Shown here: in pieces, positions 22,001 to 32,568 of the stretch
Layout: every line of letters starts with the position of its first letter
Numbering within the stretch: position 1 is the first letter of the stretch
Assembly (NCBI GenBank): GCA_009767595.1
Contig: VSDK01024184.1
Location: 1 to 64,000, forward strand
DNA: 64,000 bases
Origin: Symbiodinium kawagutii
Taxonomy: Eukaryota > Sar > Dinophyceae > Suessiales > Symbiodiniaceae
Direction of reading: 5' to 3'
The notes under the pieces: generated by a model
Databases searched by the model: none
Seen by the model: the letters and a program-made list of their open reading frames with translations, nothing else
What the model was told of the DNA's origin: nothing
Position numbers and translations under genes: made by a program

Positions 22001-25000
22001 AAATGCCCTGAGATTGAAAAAAGAAAAAAAACACTATCTTCCAGGCGCAGCCACCCCATTGCACCACCTACTTGGCTGGTCTTGCTTGGTATCCAAGCCA
22101 CATTGGGAATGCTTATGGCCATTTGGGTTATGGTAGCTTACAGTTGGAATGGGTGATTGGCAGCTTGGAACATTGGGAATACACATGCAGTTGGGTTATG
22201 GTAGCGACGTGAACGGAATCACCAGGTTTTCTACAGTAGGGCTATGAATCGTTTTGCCAGGGCCATGACCAAGATCAGCCCTGGCGTTTGACCTCCCAGA
22301 AATGAAAATAGTATGGATACTCTCCCCACATCTGTGCACATATTGACGCTACCAAGTGTCGCTAAAAAATTCCCCGCAAAACAGCTAGCCCACAAGAAAA
22401 AGTATCTCATCGTTGATGGTCAGCCACTGAAAATCCACACTCCAGTTGGTTGTGGCTATGCATCTATCTATTTATCCAAGTACCTCTATGGCTGGCCATG
22501 GATCCAAATGTTGCTCCAGAGACCCAGAGACGAACAGAATAGGCACGTTCATGGGGATGCTCACCGAACGAATTGCTGAGATACATGAGATATATACTTG
22601 GTAATGCTCTATGTGGCTGTATTGACCTAAGCTTATATGCGATAGATAAACATGCAAATCATCAATCTGCCAACCACTCACAGTCATCAACCATTCAACA
22701 TTTTCACTATTCAGCATCGTTACAGAGACGTCCGACCCCCCGGATGGCCATGGCCATTTCCTAGCCATGCAAAGCTGAGAAAACGGCTCATCAGCCCATG
22801 GCTCATACACTCCTGCAAACAAACACCCAGAACGTCCCAGACAGATCGGCTGGCAAATCAGTTTCCCCACAGAAGGGATACCCTTTTGGTAGTGTCTCCG
22901 TTGGTTTCCAGAAGAGTATCACCATTGTCAACCACTATCACACACATCTTGGCTTACCCACTTTTAACCAGTATCGCGAAGCTGTATGAATCATAATGTT
23001 TAGCCACATTGAACAATTACTACATTGATATCACACCCTTTTTCATTCCGCATCGTTATCAGTCACTATCAGTCATTATCATCTCTACTGATTACGATAC
23101 AATGTTTTGATCATCAACCAGCAAATCTATTGGCCCTGATTGTTCGTCATGATGATTGGCCCTTCGTCACAACTAACGCATGCTACGATCCAAGATGAGC
23201 ACAGCAGCGCACCGGCCTCAGCCATCTGCACCAAGATATCTGTCATGGCCTCGGCGATGCAAATGCCCTACGCCTGAGGGAAACGACCAAGGAGTTAATC
23301 ATTTTCGGTGAGAACCAGAGACTGCAACGGAAATGGTTGATTCCTGGTTAACCAGCCATTATGGATAAGAATATGGTTAACCAGCTATTATGGTCAACCT
23401 GCGATTCAATCAAATGTTGCCGTTACACTCAATGGTTAACCAGCTATTCATGGATTATTATCATCGTTAATCATGTAAGATGTCTGATGAAGAATGTTAA
23501 AAATCCAAAGATGTTAAATGTTAATCATTATTTTTTTGCCAATAATGGTTACACTCAGGAAAACAACCTCATTACGCCCGAAATAAATAGCTACCTAGTA
23601 GCCCTCACCGTGTCTCTGGATGAATTCGACAGGTTCGCCTCTCTGAGGAGCCTACATTACCAGCGACCCACGTGGTGAGCAACGAAAACGGTGGTGCAAC
23701 GATGGCACCATTGAAGAAGTATCCCAAGCACATGGGTGTTTCAAGAGTCATAGGGGTACCTCTGAATCATACAATAATAACCTTTCGTGATAGTGAACCA
23801 ACCATTTTGGGGGTACCCCCATTTTGAGAAACCCCCAGGTGATATTCTTTCAACGTAGATTGCCGAACATGCGTTTCAGAGTCTCACTTTTGACCCCAGA
23901 GCCCGGACCTGGCTCCAGCTTGTATTTGTGTGGGGCAAATCAAATTGTATATCTATCTCAAATACACATGTAAAGTGTATGTAGGTTTTTTGTGAATGAT
24001 CTTTATACTTTACATGTGTATGTGATATGTGTGTTTCAATACACACATAATCACAGAGATTTTATCATGTTTGAATATTACAGAAGCGTTTCTGTGAACG
24101 AGCCCACTCGCCGTGCGCAAGTTGGTGTCTCCAACTTGGAGATGGCCCTGCAGGCACGGCACTGCATGGGTGTAAGGCCCATAGGTGGTGAAGCCGCCTT
24201 CGTAGCGCTGATGTTGATATTCCTGGCAGCTGGTGACCCTGTGAGCATGGCGGCTTGGTACAGCTGGATGGCACAGTTTGCAGGTCCACTTCTCCCGCGT
24301 GCCTACGAACCAGAGCCTGCATGGAATTGATAGTCTCATCCACATTCAGCACCGGTGACTAGAGTATGTTAAGATGCATGTTATATCAATAAATCAACCC
24401 ACCAATCAAAGGCCGGGCTCATCAATTGGGCCTCAGCGGTGATGGTTCATCCCCGCCCGTGGGATAACTCTTGATGACAAGGCGTCAAGTGAGTAGATCG
24501 TCAAACTCCCAAAGCATGAATGCAGGTGTCACTACAAGGTGGGGGCCCCAAATTAGCTAATGTGTTTTATAACCAGGGTAATTACTATTCATGGCTCATC
24601 TATAGTTAGATTTTACGGTAGACACACCTAGAGTTAAACCAGCTGGCTCATCAGTTGGTTATAAACCAGCCGGTCATTTATTTATGGTAGATACACCTAT
24701 AGTTAAATGGCTCATTAACCACCTTGCAACTGGGGGGCACCACCTTATACTGCCCCTGAAAATGAAAATATATATATATATATATATGCATGTATATATG
24801 TATATATGGTGGTTTCTTAAAATTGGAAACCCAAGCATTGGATGATTGCTATTAGAAATGATCGAAATTGGTACCTATATCTTTGAGAAATTCACCATGA
24901 CCAACCATCTATTCGCCATCATTAAGTATGATCAATTGGTTTGTCGCCAATCATCAAGCGTAATCAAACATTGTTCATCATAATCAACCATAAATTCTTA

Positions 25001-25760
25001 TACATTGCATCATTTGAACCATCAATGAACCATGGTTTAACCAACATTAACCATCCAAAAAAGCGCCAGTTCACCATCATCATAAGCATCATTGACATAG
25101 CAACTAACCATGATCAACCATCAATGAACCATGATTTGAACCATCATTGACCACAATCAATTCCATGATTCGCATAGCAAGCCCGTCGGTCACTTGGTGT
25201 CTTACACTCGCCAGTTACGTTGGCGATGCATTTCTTTCTATCCTGTCCGGTCCTCGAAGGTAGTGACGTAACCGGCATAGCCTTGGCCCATGCGGGTCAC
25301 CGGGGGTCATCGTTATCAACATGGAGTCCATGTCGATGGTTGTGGTTGATATTGGCTGTTCATCCGTGATTTTCATGGTTGGCAAGTGGCAACGAAACTG
25401 GTTCCTGAATGATAAGCGATGAAACTGGTGGTTATTTGGATGTTTCTCAAATAGGTGTACCCCCCAATCATTCTTTATAAGTCATTTATAGATATTTAGA
25501 GTTCTAAACCAAACCATTTTTGGCGTTCCCTATCATGAGAAACGACTATTTAATGCTTTGGGTCAGCCTACGTCCATGTGCACCCAACTCTGGGTGTTCC
25601 TCTGCCGGGTGCCCCCACCGCTGGCAACGTTGTTCAGGACCTGGGTCCAAGCGTCGTTGCTGCTACTGGTTGCACTGACCATACGTACGAACCATATTCA
25701 GGATCATATCATATACTGGTGAATATGATCAATATGACCATACAATGCCACAACAACAAA

Positions 25761-25794
<34 letters not shown>

Positions 25795-27032
25795 CACAAC
25801 CACAACCACAACCACAACCACAACAACATCAAAGTCTGGATGTAAGTCTCACCACCAGAAGGATATGCGACCCATCCGACAATAAAAGGACTCGCTTGGT
25901 CGCAGAAAAAAACAAGTGTTTTGAGTTTCAACATCCAACGGTTCACAAAATCTCAGGTGGTATATCCCGTTGTGCCAACCAGAATGGGGGGGTGGGGGAA
26001 ATGATGAATCACCCAGCAGGCATGGTAGACTGCCAATTGTTGTGTTTGCTCACCCAACGGTGATGGCTTTTGTTTGATTTCCTATCCTGTTTCCCTCACT
26101 GGTTGTGGATCCAATGATGTCAATGTTTGGGCTGACACAAGTGAACAAAGGAAGAGGAGTCAGCTACTTGAGCATGTTCGGATTGCTGATAGTTGATTCT
26201 CGTCATAGTGGCTTATGCATGATGTTCAACGGCTGAAATGGTTACCATAACATTCAAATGATGGTCAATACAATTGTTCACTAATAGATGCTAAATAATT
26301 AAGGAGGAATGATGAGTGGTCAATGGTGAACAATCCCTGCTTGAAGATGCTATGCTGCACAGCCAAGTGATACCAATGCTGCCATTGCTAACCTGGTAAC
26401 AGTCGAGCCAAGCCGCACAGAAGCCTCCCCAGGCCCCCGCACCACGGTGACATTCACCAATCCTCGCTCAACCAGCACGGCCTTGATTGCCTGAGGCGGG
26501 AAGATGGTCCCAAACCATGTTGCCTGTCTTGTCTTAGGATGTCTGTGCAGTGGCGCTTGGATTCGTTGTTCGGCTGGTATTTTGCGTTCAGGCCATTGCT
26601 ATGTTTGAGTGAATCAAACAACGGCTATTAGCAATGACTTTTTGTGGTCCAGCACAATGAAGGTGTGGTAGTTCAAACTGGCCATGAAAGCATACAACCA
26701 ACCAGCTTTCTTCATATGGCCCACGTGATAAGCCAACATGGCAATGCACCCTAAAAATGCCTACCTGCAGTGGATTTGTCTAAGCGACTTGATTGCGAAA
26801 CCCCCCAAGACCCAAAGAATTTCAGACAAAATGCTACTGAACCAATAAACATAACAATGATAGTGGAAGTAAGCCTGAAAAATCATAAGAACAATTAAAA
26901 GCATGTGTTCATATGCGTTCACAAATGCTCTGCCATGACTGGTTTCCCTCGTTGGAGACGGTAGACACAAACGTGTTGAGATGTTCACACCGACAATTCC
27001 TTTGGGTGGCTAGCAACCAAGACGTAGCAACC

Positions 27033-27097
<65 letters not shown>

Positions 27098-27134
27098 CGA
27101 TGATGATGATGAGGATGACGACGACGATGATGAG

Positions 27135-27167
<33 letters not shown>

Positions 27168-30100
27168 AACGACGTCGACGACGACGACCACGACGACGAC
27201 GACGATGACGACGATGATGATGATTGTTGAGATGTAGCAAGCAAGACTCACTATTTGACAAGCAGGAGTCGAATGAGTCGAATGGTCGCAACAATCTGTT
27301 GTTTGTTAGAAACCTTCCAAGAGCAGTAAACTCCAACGAAACTTGCGGTCAGTGAATGGTCACAAGTTCTTGAACTTCTTGGCCTAGCACCAGCAACCAA
27401 TACAACTGACAGGTTCGTGGTCTCATGGGGAGCAGCTTCGATGATAGAGCAGTCCCCGAACTCAGAACCAAGATTGCCCGTACGGCGCCTGCATGGTATG
27501 GCACACGAGATGGCAATCATCATGATGATGGCTGATGATGATTGATCATGGTTGGAGTGATGATGGTAAATGATGGTTGATGATAGTTATTGATGTCTAT
27601 GATGGTAAATCGCGGTTGATGACGGCCGATGGCTGAGATGGTTAATGACAATCAATGACGGCTGATGACAGATGATCATGAATCATGAGTGATGCTTGGT
27701 GTGCCAAGACCAACGAGGTGTCCATGTGAGTCAGCCCATGGCAACGGCTGCCCATGTGATCAAACAATGTCAACCCTAACGAATCATTGCTAAGCATACG
27801 AAAACTGTCATCAATCGTATCATTGAGTGATAGCAACTTAACCTATGTAACCATCATAAACCACTTTCACCAAACTATGAGTGGCCATCCATGGTCAGCT
27901 AGGGTTCAAACTGTTGGCCCCTTGCCTCTAACACTTTTGGTCGATGGTGCCAATTACTGCTGATGAGTCTTCCCAAAACTGCTACTAAGCATCACTGACC
28001 ATCATGAACCATGATTGTGATCATCAACCCCCTTTCATTAACCACCAATAATCACCAACCACTAATCAATCGCAACCATCACCAACCATCAACCGTCACC
28101 ATCATTAACCACTACGAAACCATTAACCATCGTCAACTATCATTGAGCATCATAATAACCATCATTTGACAATCACCAACCGCTATCCATCAACCATTAT
28201 CAACCATCATCAAACATCATCACCTTCATCAACCTCATCAACCATCATCCGCCATCCGCCATCAACCATCCTTCACCACTCAACGCTTCTCCCGGTTTCC
28301 TCACCGCCATGCCGTGCTGCTCCTTCCGCGCGCCGCGCCTCCTGCGTCACTTTCCCTGCCATGGTGGTGAACTCTCCCGGCACCGCGGCCACGATCTGAG
28401 CAGAATCCACCATGAGTAGCCATGATTAACCAGCATTAAAGCCATGAATTGGTGGGGAATCTAGTGGTTGATGATGCTTAATGATGGATGATGGTGTCGA
28501 ATGATGGATGATGATGGTTAAAACAGTGGTTTATGATGGCTAATGATGGTTAATGATCAATGATGATGGATTATGATGGTTAAATCATTGGTGAATGACG
28601 CTTGATGATGGTCAATGATGGTTAATGATGGATGATGGTTGATGGAGTTAATGCTTGATGGAATTAGTGGTTGATGGTTCATGATGGCTCATGATGGTTG
28701 ATTGTTGAGATCTTGTTGAATTTGTGAGGGTTCCATTTATTTTCATTTATTTTGAAATTAATTCGAACCATAGTGGTAATGACGGTTCCGTTGATTTGTG
28801 GTTAAAACTTTTTAAAACAGTGGTTAATAATGCTTAATGCTTGTTTCATGATGGTTCCATTGATTTATGGTTCAATTGAGGCTGATCTATTGTGAATGGT
28901 TGAATTCATGATGGTGAAATGATGGTCCCAAAGTGAAACCATGTTGAAATGATAAGGAATCTAATGGATGATGATGGTTAAAATGGTGGCTTATGATGGC
29001 TAATAATATATGATGGTTAGTGATGGTTCATGTAAATTCACGATCGAACTGAGGTGGAACCATAGAGAAACCTGGGGATAAATGGAAAGACCAGCCTGAA
29101 TCATGCTTAATCTATGATCACCATTCATGGTTTCTTCATGGTTGAGCTGAGGTCGATCCACCATGAATGGTTGACATTGATGATGGATTGTGGTACCCGT
29201 TGATGATAAACGATGACACTTGGTAAGCTGAAGTGAAGGGAAAAAACATAATGATGGTTATATAATGATAATGGCCAAGAATGGCGGCTATACATCAGGG
29301 ACAACAATCATGGACATGGACAGTGTACGTTCTGTAGACAATCTCCCCGGGCCTAGGGAAACCAAAAACGCTGTCCACGTCCATGCTGAGGAAATTATCT
29401 ACCAAATGGCGACGTCTGATACTGATACGTACCAAAATACCAAAACGGCATAGTGACTGTATCTCTCCCCAACAGAAAATGCCAACTCATGTAACATGAT
29501 CATTATTGGTTGATATCTTGGTAACCTGTGGTAACCTGTGGTAACCTGTGGTAACCTGTGGTAACCTGTAGTAACCTATGGTAACCTGTGGTAACTTGCG
29601 GTAACCTGTGGTAACCTGTGGCAATCTTATCGGATCATACCCAACTCGATGGTTGAAAATGAGACTCGAGCTCACTGATGGTTGGCTTGTTCCCAGTTTT
29701 GTTGTTCACTGGTATCCCACGTCATGAAGCCGTAAGGTTGATGATGATAGATGGTGGTTCATGATGGTTCATGATGGTTCATGATGGTTCATGATGGTGC
29801 CTAGTGGATGATCATGATGATAGTTCATGATGATAGCATCCGAGTCTTGATCATTGTGAACCATTCACTAGCCATCCATTCACCAGCTTGATGAACGGGT
29901 TGGACTACTGCTAGTTGATGACCTGGTGATCCACATGAGATATGTTGGCTATTCTTGTTGGCCATTCTTGGTGAAACTTCCACGGCCCCTGGACTCCCAT
30001 CCCCATGTGCCGAACAGTGGACTCCCATCCCTTCCCTCATATGGCTGTGGGTCAAAACCCTCTATCCCTGGTTCCCCTATCATTAACCACTGTTTTGCAA

Positions 30101-30671
30101 ATAAAAAGGTTGGTTGTGATCCCCAATTATTGCTGGTTAATATTGACCCATAGCCATATCCAACTGGTAGTCCCAACTCACCACTTCGGTTGCCAAGCTA
30201 CAAGCTGGCCCAGTCGCATCATCTGGAAACCCAAGACCTACGACCAACGCACGGCGCGCGACATGGGTCGATGCAACCGTTTTCTCCCGTGGCTGGGTGC
30301 TTTCCCTGGAAACTAACATGGAAAAACACGGGGAAACTAAGGTTTCGTCTTCCAGGTCTCAGTTTCCTTTGTAAAAAAACATGAATTACTACATTCCTGG
30401 AAACTAACATGGAACCTTCGAACCGCCTGGTCCAGAAACGAAACTGATCACCCCCATACAGGAGCAAGCTGTTGGTTTTCTACTAGGCATCAACTAATGG
30501 CTGGTGGCAGGATGTGAGAACGCTGGGTGGCAGGATTCCCTGGGACAAGAAAATACGATGATTCCTACTGATAGCATACCCTCAACTAATAGCAGGTTCA
30601 ACCGTTTCAGACCCCAAGTAGTTGGGGTATCGAACGGCAGGGATTACAACAGCAGGAAGAACAGAAACACG

Positions 30672-30714
<43 letters not shown>

Positions 30715-32451
30715 CGACAGCACCAGTGACCTGGATACTGTCCAGGTGTTAAACATAATTTTGATCGATCCCCAGCACTCGCCCATGATATAGTGACAAC
30801 TGACGCAAACCATGCAGCGTGAGTGCAAAAATGTCGTGGAGATCAATTACAACCATAAGAAATATAAGCTAGCTGCCATCAATGTATAGTTTTGTCATTG
30901 TTTGATCCATCAATGATAAACCATCATATAGGCCATTCTTGTGAACCATCATCTAAATTGTCGCCATCATCATCAACAACAATACCAATCATCACCATTA
31001 ACCATCTCATCGACGATCATCATCAACCATCAACCACCATCATTCACCAATGGTTTAACCACCATCATCCATCATCATTGATCATTAAGCATCATTAAGC
31101 GTCATAAACCACCATCATTAACCACCATCATTCACCATTGTTTAGTACTGTGAAGGTTTATTACTACCATAGCTGGTGACTTCGGCGGTGGCGCCTTGGT
31201 TCCCCACCAGTCCCCAGCGCTGGGCTTCCCCCGCTGTTGGAAAGACGGTCTCGCGACTCAGTGGGGGAAGAATCAACCGGTGGATGAGGGAAATAATGGT
31301 CAAGAATGGTTAAATACTGACGATAATTTAGCATTATATAATGAATGATGGTGAATGATGATGTTTAGTATTGGTTGATGATGGTTAATGATAAGTAATC
31401 AGCCGGTAAATGCTGGTTAATGATGGTGAAAACTTTAATACTGGTGAATGTATGGTTCAAGTGGTGCATGTATACGATGGTGAGTTGTAGGGAATCCAGC
31501 CGTTAATGAGGATTAATCATGCTGTTTGATGATTAATTAATGTGGTCAATACATGGTCTAACCAGCGCTAGTAATGATTAACCAATGGTCGTAGCGATTG
31601 CTTAGATGATGCTGATGTTTAAACCAGGATTGGATATGGTATGGCTCATTGTGTTGAAGATGGTTGCTGATATAGATGGTATACCCCCAGAACAGTGGGG
31701 GAGCAGCCCCAGTGCGAAGGATTGTGGTCATGCAGCGGCTTTCTCCACCGCACTTTGAATGGCCAACAACTCTACCAGTCCAATCCCCCCATCATCCTTG
31801 CAATGAAACAAGCTGATCAGCCAGCCATCGATAGCCCAGGAAATCGCCGGGCCCTCGGAATTCGCCATGGATTTGCCAAGGAACATCTGGTTGGGGCAAA
31901 GCAGAATGTTTTTGGGCGCCTGGTGCGCCAGGCTGTGCCCTGCTGTGCAATGTGGTCTCAACTGGGCCATGCACGAGCCATCAACAGCACATAGCAGCAG
32001 CAGCAGCAGGAGCTTTGCATCATTTGTTCGCCTGCACCGCTGATGAATATCTAAAAAATCGTTGTGAGTCGGCAACCTCAAGTCTCAGACATCCCACAAC
32101 CAAGAAATAGAATTTGCTGGCAACCTAGAACCAACCCGTCAGCCAAGCAACCAGCGAAGCAACCAACCATGTTGCGATATCCTCTGCTGTTGTGCTTACG
32201 TCCTCTTCATTGTAGCTTGCGAATGGTTGTTAATCCATAATGGTTGTTAATCAATAACGGCTGTTAATCAATATAATTAATCAATAGTAAGCTTGTAGTT
32301 CTCAATGGTTGAATGCTTGTTAACCACTGGTTAAACAACCATGCGCTCGGCAATCTGTCTTCGTTAGCACTGTCCCTGCCTGGCACTCACGATCTTCCTG
32401 GGTGGGCACCGTGATGATGTCGGCCAAGAACCTAAAGAAGCCGTGGAGTTT
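15885..32451 (-). CDS. Neutral (alkaline) ceramidase gene, split into about 14 exons (5' part not contiguous)
   Basis: Neutral ceramidase (EC 3.5.1.23 family) hydrolyses the amide bond of ceramide to sphingosine and fatty acid. Exons read in order down the minus strand reproduce the family in sequence: FFRFLADIITVPTQED, HQAPKNILL, GFQMMRLGQLV, IVAAVPGEFTTMAGK, AIKAVLVERG, GYAGYVTTFE, EYQHQRYEGGFTTYGPYTHA, an amphipathic helix, then the C-terminal beta-sandwich with PLRFGDVKDDV, LWGAHPRNHLQRNSSFGTV, WQLAADDSDYDT and FRWKREGISASLVTIDW ... GWYTIHY. Introns are about 0.7-2 kb and use GT, GC or GA donors. The N-terminal half (His zinc ligands, Ser nucleophile in GDVSPN) was not found nearby; one exon that belongs before this set lies at 53591-53747. 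Exons are listed separately below. Confidence 0.85.
16487..17037. repeat. 33-bp satellite, about 16 copies
   Basis: Unit about AAGTGATATCAAACCATTA plus TTAAGTAAGAAAAT, with A/G variants. The Leu/Ile/Asn-rich minus-strand frame over it repeats every 11 residues and is only the translated satellite. It occupies the AACCA-type arm left of the exon at 17099. Confidence 0.95.
17099..17159 (-). CDS. Ceramidase exon: W-x-x-x-x-D-D-S-D-Y-D-T
   Basis: GCGCCAG acceptor, then DVSAGGVWQLAADDSDYDT, ending AT before a GC donor (GCCACG). Phase 2 joins to the next exon to give ...DYDTMFRWKR, exactly as the family requires. A longer GC-rich frame continues on both sides but is intronic by this reading. Confidence 0.8.
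17264..17376. repeat. Inverted repeat sharing sequence with the 33-bp satellite
   Basis: TATGGTTAGTTAATTATGG at about 17273-17308 is repeated inverted as CCATAATTAACTAACCATAG at about 17351-17370, with TTTTATATCACT / AGTGATATCAAA inside. The arm is the satellite unit in opposite orientation. Confidence 0.8.
17380..17560. mobile_element. Candidate short inverted-repeat element, family C copy
   Basis: GGTTGGTGGTG (17458) pairs with AAACCACCAA (17545-17555). The interior TGATTGCTAGGGAAAATAAA recurs at 42150, and GAGGGAAAATAAAAAATG at 42263. No target duplication was identified. Confidence 0.45.
17561..18984. other. Ceramidase intron, no further gene seen
   Basis: Unique to mildly repetitive DNA. 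The overlapping frames near 18087-18574 have no splice-bounded coding signal. GATGGTT motifs dominate 17860-17910; the 3' side near 18780-18860 is GATGGTTGG-type. Confidence 0.5.
18985..19098 (-). CDS. Ceramidase exon: C-terminal domain N-P-R-N region
   Basis: GAGCCAG acceptor then LCSKDIVRCTLWGAHPRNHL and QRNSSFGTVWRWKANNQ, ending before a GC donor (GCCACT). It corresponds to the family stretch G-x-x-V-x-x-x-F-W-x-x-N-P-R-N-x-L ... S-F-x-x-V. Phase 1 at both ends agrees with the neighbouring exons. Confidence 0.85.
19555..19642 (-). CDS. Ceramidase exon: F-G-D-V segment
   Basis: CGGTCAG acceptor, VVPIATPLRFGDVKDDVSPG then PHWPGVTWT, GTAACG donor. It corresponds to P-x-G-x-x-F-G-D-V at the start of the ceramidase C-terminal domain. 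Its 3' phase (1) joins the next exon correctly. Confidence 0.8.
20268..20349 (-). CDS. Probable ceramidase linker exon
   Basis: CTTCACTAG acceptor, frame LRQDWKSFLGEVVADDPPIG then GKPLGRP, GTGTGG donor. It resembles the V-x-x-D-x-P-x-G segment that precedes F-G-D-V. Phase to the next exon was not reconciled, so the donor may differ. Confidence 0.55.
20350..21400. other. Intron: GTTAGTGATGG-rich arm and 22-bp tandem repeats
   Basis: 20400-20900 is rich in AATGGTT / GTGATGG. Four near-tandem copies of GGTTCCAGTAGTGGAAGGTA lie at about 20699-20780. No gene is visible. Confidence 0.6.
21405..21715 (-). repeat. Dispersed-repeat-like segment with perfect hairpin and GAAGAGTACCCCT repeats
   Basis: This 300-bp segment is GC-richer than the intron around it. 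It carries a perfect 13-bp stem (GATCCAGTTCCGC at 619-631 with its complement at 636-648, TTTT loop) and four short repeats of AGGGGTAC(TCTTC) between 21600 and 21700. A minus-strand frame is open through it (for example QSTKAIVSTGCDVAEGKF) but has no splice context. I read it as a dispersed repeat or SINE-like insertion. Confidence 0.5.
21730..21830 (-). CDS. Tentative ceramidase linker exon
   Basis: AG acceptor options at TTAGCAG or GGGAG, then QTYAGVKPQLPPEAWAGDDV. It lies where the variable Pro-rich linker between catalytic and C-terminal domains is expected; no conserved residue proves it. Confidence 0.4.
21831..23212. other. Ceramidase intron, no gene seen
   Basis: Mixed unique sequence. 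Frames around 22313-22996 overlap on both strands without splice-bounded coding signal. Confidence 0.5.
23213..23267 (-). CDS. Ceramidase exon: helix after Y-G-P-x-T
   Basis: GCGTAG acceptor, then GICIAEAMTDILVQMAEA. It continues the helix after T-H-A of the preceding exon in phase 0 and matches the A-Y-I-x-E-F-x-x-L-A helix of the family. The donor is uncertain (GTGCGC used here). Confidence 0.65.
23734..23836. mobile_element. MITE family A copy
   Basis: GGGTGTTTCAAGAGTCATAG ... ACCAACCATTTTGGGGGTAC ... TTTTGAGAAACCCCC. Arms pair well; flanks (ACAT / AGGT) do not match, so the target duplication is lost or the ends have changed. Confidence 0.75.
24163..24222 (-). CDS. Ceramidase exon: E-Y-Q-x-Q-R-Y-E-G signature
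   Basis: CTGCCAG acceptor, 60 nt encoding exactly EYQHQRYEGGFTTYGPYTHA, GTGCCG donor. This is one of the most conserved stretches of neutral ceramidases (E-Y-Q-x-Q-R-Y-E-G-x-x-T-x-Y-G-P-x-T). It joins TTFE of the upstream exon in phase 0. A long plus-strand frame over the same DNA is a shadow. Confidence 0.92.
24808..24896. mobile_element. MITE family A, degenerate copy
   Basis: GGTGGTTTCTTAAAATTGG on the left and TTTGAGAAATTCACC on the right, with GGATGATTGCTATTAG inside. Flanks are ATAT and ATGA. Confidence 0.5.
25253..25281 (-). CDS. Ceramidase micro-exon, 29 nt
   Basis: CCAAG acceptor, then (G)YAGYVTTFE, then a GA donor (GACCGG). The family has Y-x-x-Y-x-T-T-x-E-E-Y-Q here; skipping exactly to the exon at 24222 restores TTFE-EYQ. 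The frame hits a TAG soon after if not spliced. Confidence 0.8.
25438..25547. mobile_element. MITE family A copy with ATTT target duplication
   Basis: GGATGTTTCTCAAATAGG ... CATGAGAAACGACT, centre CATTTATAG. ATTT on both sides (25434-25437, 25548-25551). Confidence 0.8.
25570..25830. repeat. Coding-like island (25575-25680) followed by CAACAG/CAACCA repeat
   Basis: The plus strand gives HPTLGVPLPGAPTAGN, the minus strand NDAWTQVLNNVASGGG; neither is recognised. 25763-25826 is a CAACAG then CAACCA hexamer repeat. Confidence 0.5.
26393..26490 (-). CDS. Ceramidase exon: helix after the P-G-E-F-T-T loop
   Basis: GCCTCAG acceptor, then AIKAVLVERGLVNVTVV, and GTTAGC donor at 26392. It follows MAGKVTQ in phase 0 and matches M-A-G-R-R-L-R-x-A-V-x-x-x-L. 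The last third (RGPGEASVRLGSTVT) does not match the expected V-x-A-G-L-x-N, so the real donor may be internal or a small exon is missed. Confidence 0.65.
27034..27230. repeat. (GAT)n / (GAC)n microsatellite
   Basis: About 195 bp of GAT then interspersed GAC triplets. All overlapping poly-Asp, poly-Ser, poly-Met or poly-Ile frames are artefacts. Confidence 0.95.
27345..27490 (-). CDS. Coding-like island, unresolved
   Basis: An ATGCAG acceptor at about 27490 precedes frames reading GAVRAILVLSSG or GDCSIIEAAPHETTNLSVVL. It lies between ceramidase exons but does not fit the family; it may be an unrelated or alternative exon. Confidence 0.25.
27500..28304. repeat. Intron with complementary halves: GATGGTT left, AACCATC right
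   Basis: 27520-27690 is rich in GATGATGG / GATGGTT; 27990-28290 is almost entirely AACCATC / CATCAACC. The two halves are complementary in the transcript. Confidence 0.8.
28342..28395 (-). CDS. Ceramidase exon: V-P-G-E-F-T-T-M-A-G signature
   Basis: TGCTCAG acceptor, then IVAAVPGEFTTMAGKVTQ (54 nt) before a GA donor (GAGGCG). The family motif is V-P-G-E-F-T-T-M-A-G-R-R-L-R. The upstream exon ends LV in phase 0, giving LVIVAAVPGEFTT. An alternative GT donor at 28304 would lengthen the exon but break phase with 26490. Confidence 0.92.
29515..29630. repeat. 10-bp tandem repeat GTAACCTGTG, about 11 copies
   Basis: Near-perfect decamers with single-base variants (GTAGTAACCT, GCAATC). A minus-strand Gly-Tyr-Pro-Gln frame over it is a translated repeat. 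Confidence 0.9.
29758..29795. repeat. (ATGGTTCATG)n decamer run
   Basis: Four to five copies of the 10-bp GGTTCATGAT unit. Confidence 0.85.
30043..30155. mobile_element. MITE family B, copy 2 (113 bp)
   Basis: GGCTGTGGGTCAAAACCCTC ... GGTTAATATTGACCCATAGCC, flanked by ATAT on both sides (30039-30042, 30156-30159). It sits 43 bp beyond the donor of the ceramidase exon at 30199. Confidence 0.9.
30199..30237 (-). CDS. Ceramidase exon, 39 nt: Q-x-x-R-L-G-Q-L
   Basis: GGTCGTAG acceptor, then VLGFQMMRLGQLV, then a GC donor (GCTTGG). The family has Q-x-x-R-I-G-x-L-x-I immediately before the V-P-G-E-F motif. Phase 0 at both ends. Confidence 0.88.
30674..30717. repeat. (CAA)n microsatellite
   Basis: About 14 CAA/ACA triplets. 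Confidence 0.9.
31170..31265 (-). CDS. GC-rich coding-like island, strand unresolved
   Basis: The minus strand gives SRETVFPTAGEAQRWGLVGN and QGATAEVTSYG; the plus strand has a CCATAG acceptor, LVTSAVAPWFPTSPQRWASP and GTCTCG donor. It sits at an AACCATC-to-GATGGTT switch like other exons. It does not match ceramidase although it lies between two of its exons. Confidence 0.35.
31836..31942 (-). CDS. Ceramidase exon: A-P-K-x-I-L-L
   Basis: GCACAG acceptor, then GHSLAHQAPKNILLCPNQMF and LGKSMANSEGPAISW, ending before a GC donor. It matches C-x-x-P-K-P-I-L-L of the family. Phase 1 at the start agrees with the previous exon; the 3' end was chosen for phase 0 with the next one and is less certain. 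Confidence 0.75.
32391..32451 (-). CDS. Ceramidase exon: F-F-R-F-L ... P-T-Q-E-D
   Basis: GAGCATCAG acceptor, KLHGFFRFLADIITVPTQED, and a consensus GTGAGT donor. It matches N-P-F-W-x-x-x-R-x-x-x-x-x-P-T-x-E of neutral ceramidases. It is the most 5' ceramidase exon found in this cluster. Confidence 0.85.
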
Positions 32452-32493
32452 CTGATGCTCGGGAAGCAACAAGAGTCAAGTGATGGCCTCTGG

Positions 32494-32568
32494 CTGATCT
32501 ACGTGGAATTCTAAAGGGAAACCCTGGGAAACCCTGAGAAAACGCTGGGAATTCTATTGGTAGATCAG
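32494..32568. repeat. Short inverted repeat with GGGAAACCCT core
   Basis: CTGATCTAC...GAATTC on the left pairs with GAATTC...GTAGATCAG on the right. The interior repeats GGGAAACCCT. Confidence 0.7.

Noticed and set aside
24010..24345. Plus-strand hydrophobic protein frame over 24.1-24.3 kb
   Set aside because: It is antisense to the unmistakable E-Y-Q-x-Q-R-Y-E-G ceramidase exon.
27034..27230. Poly-Asp, poly-Ser and poly-His proteins
   Set aside because: All six frames are open over (GAT/GAC)n; the same holds for 43935-44192 and 39157-39250.
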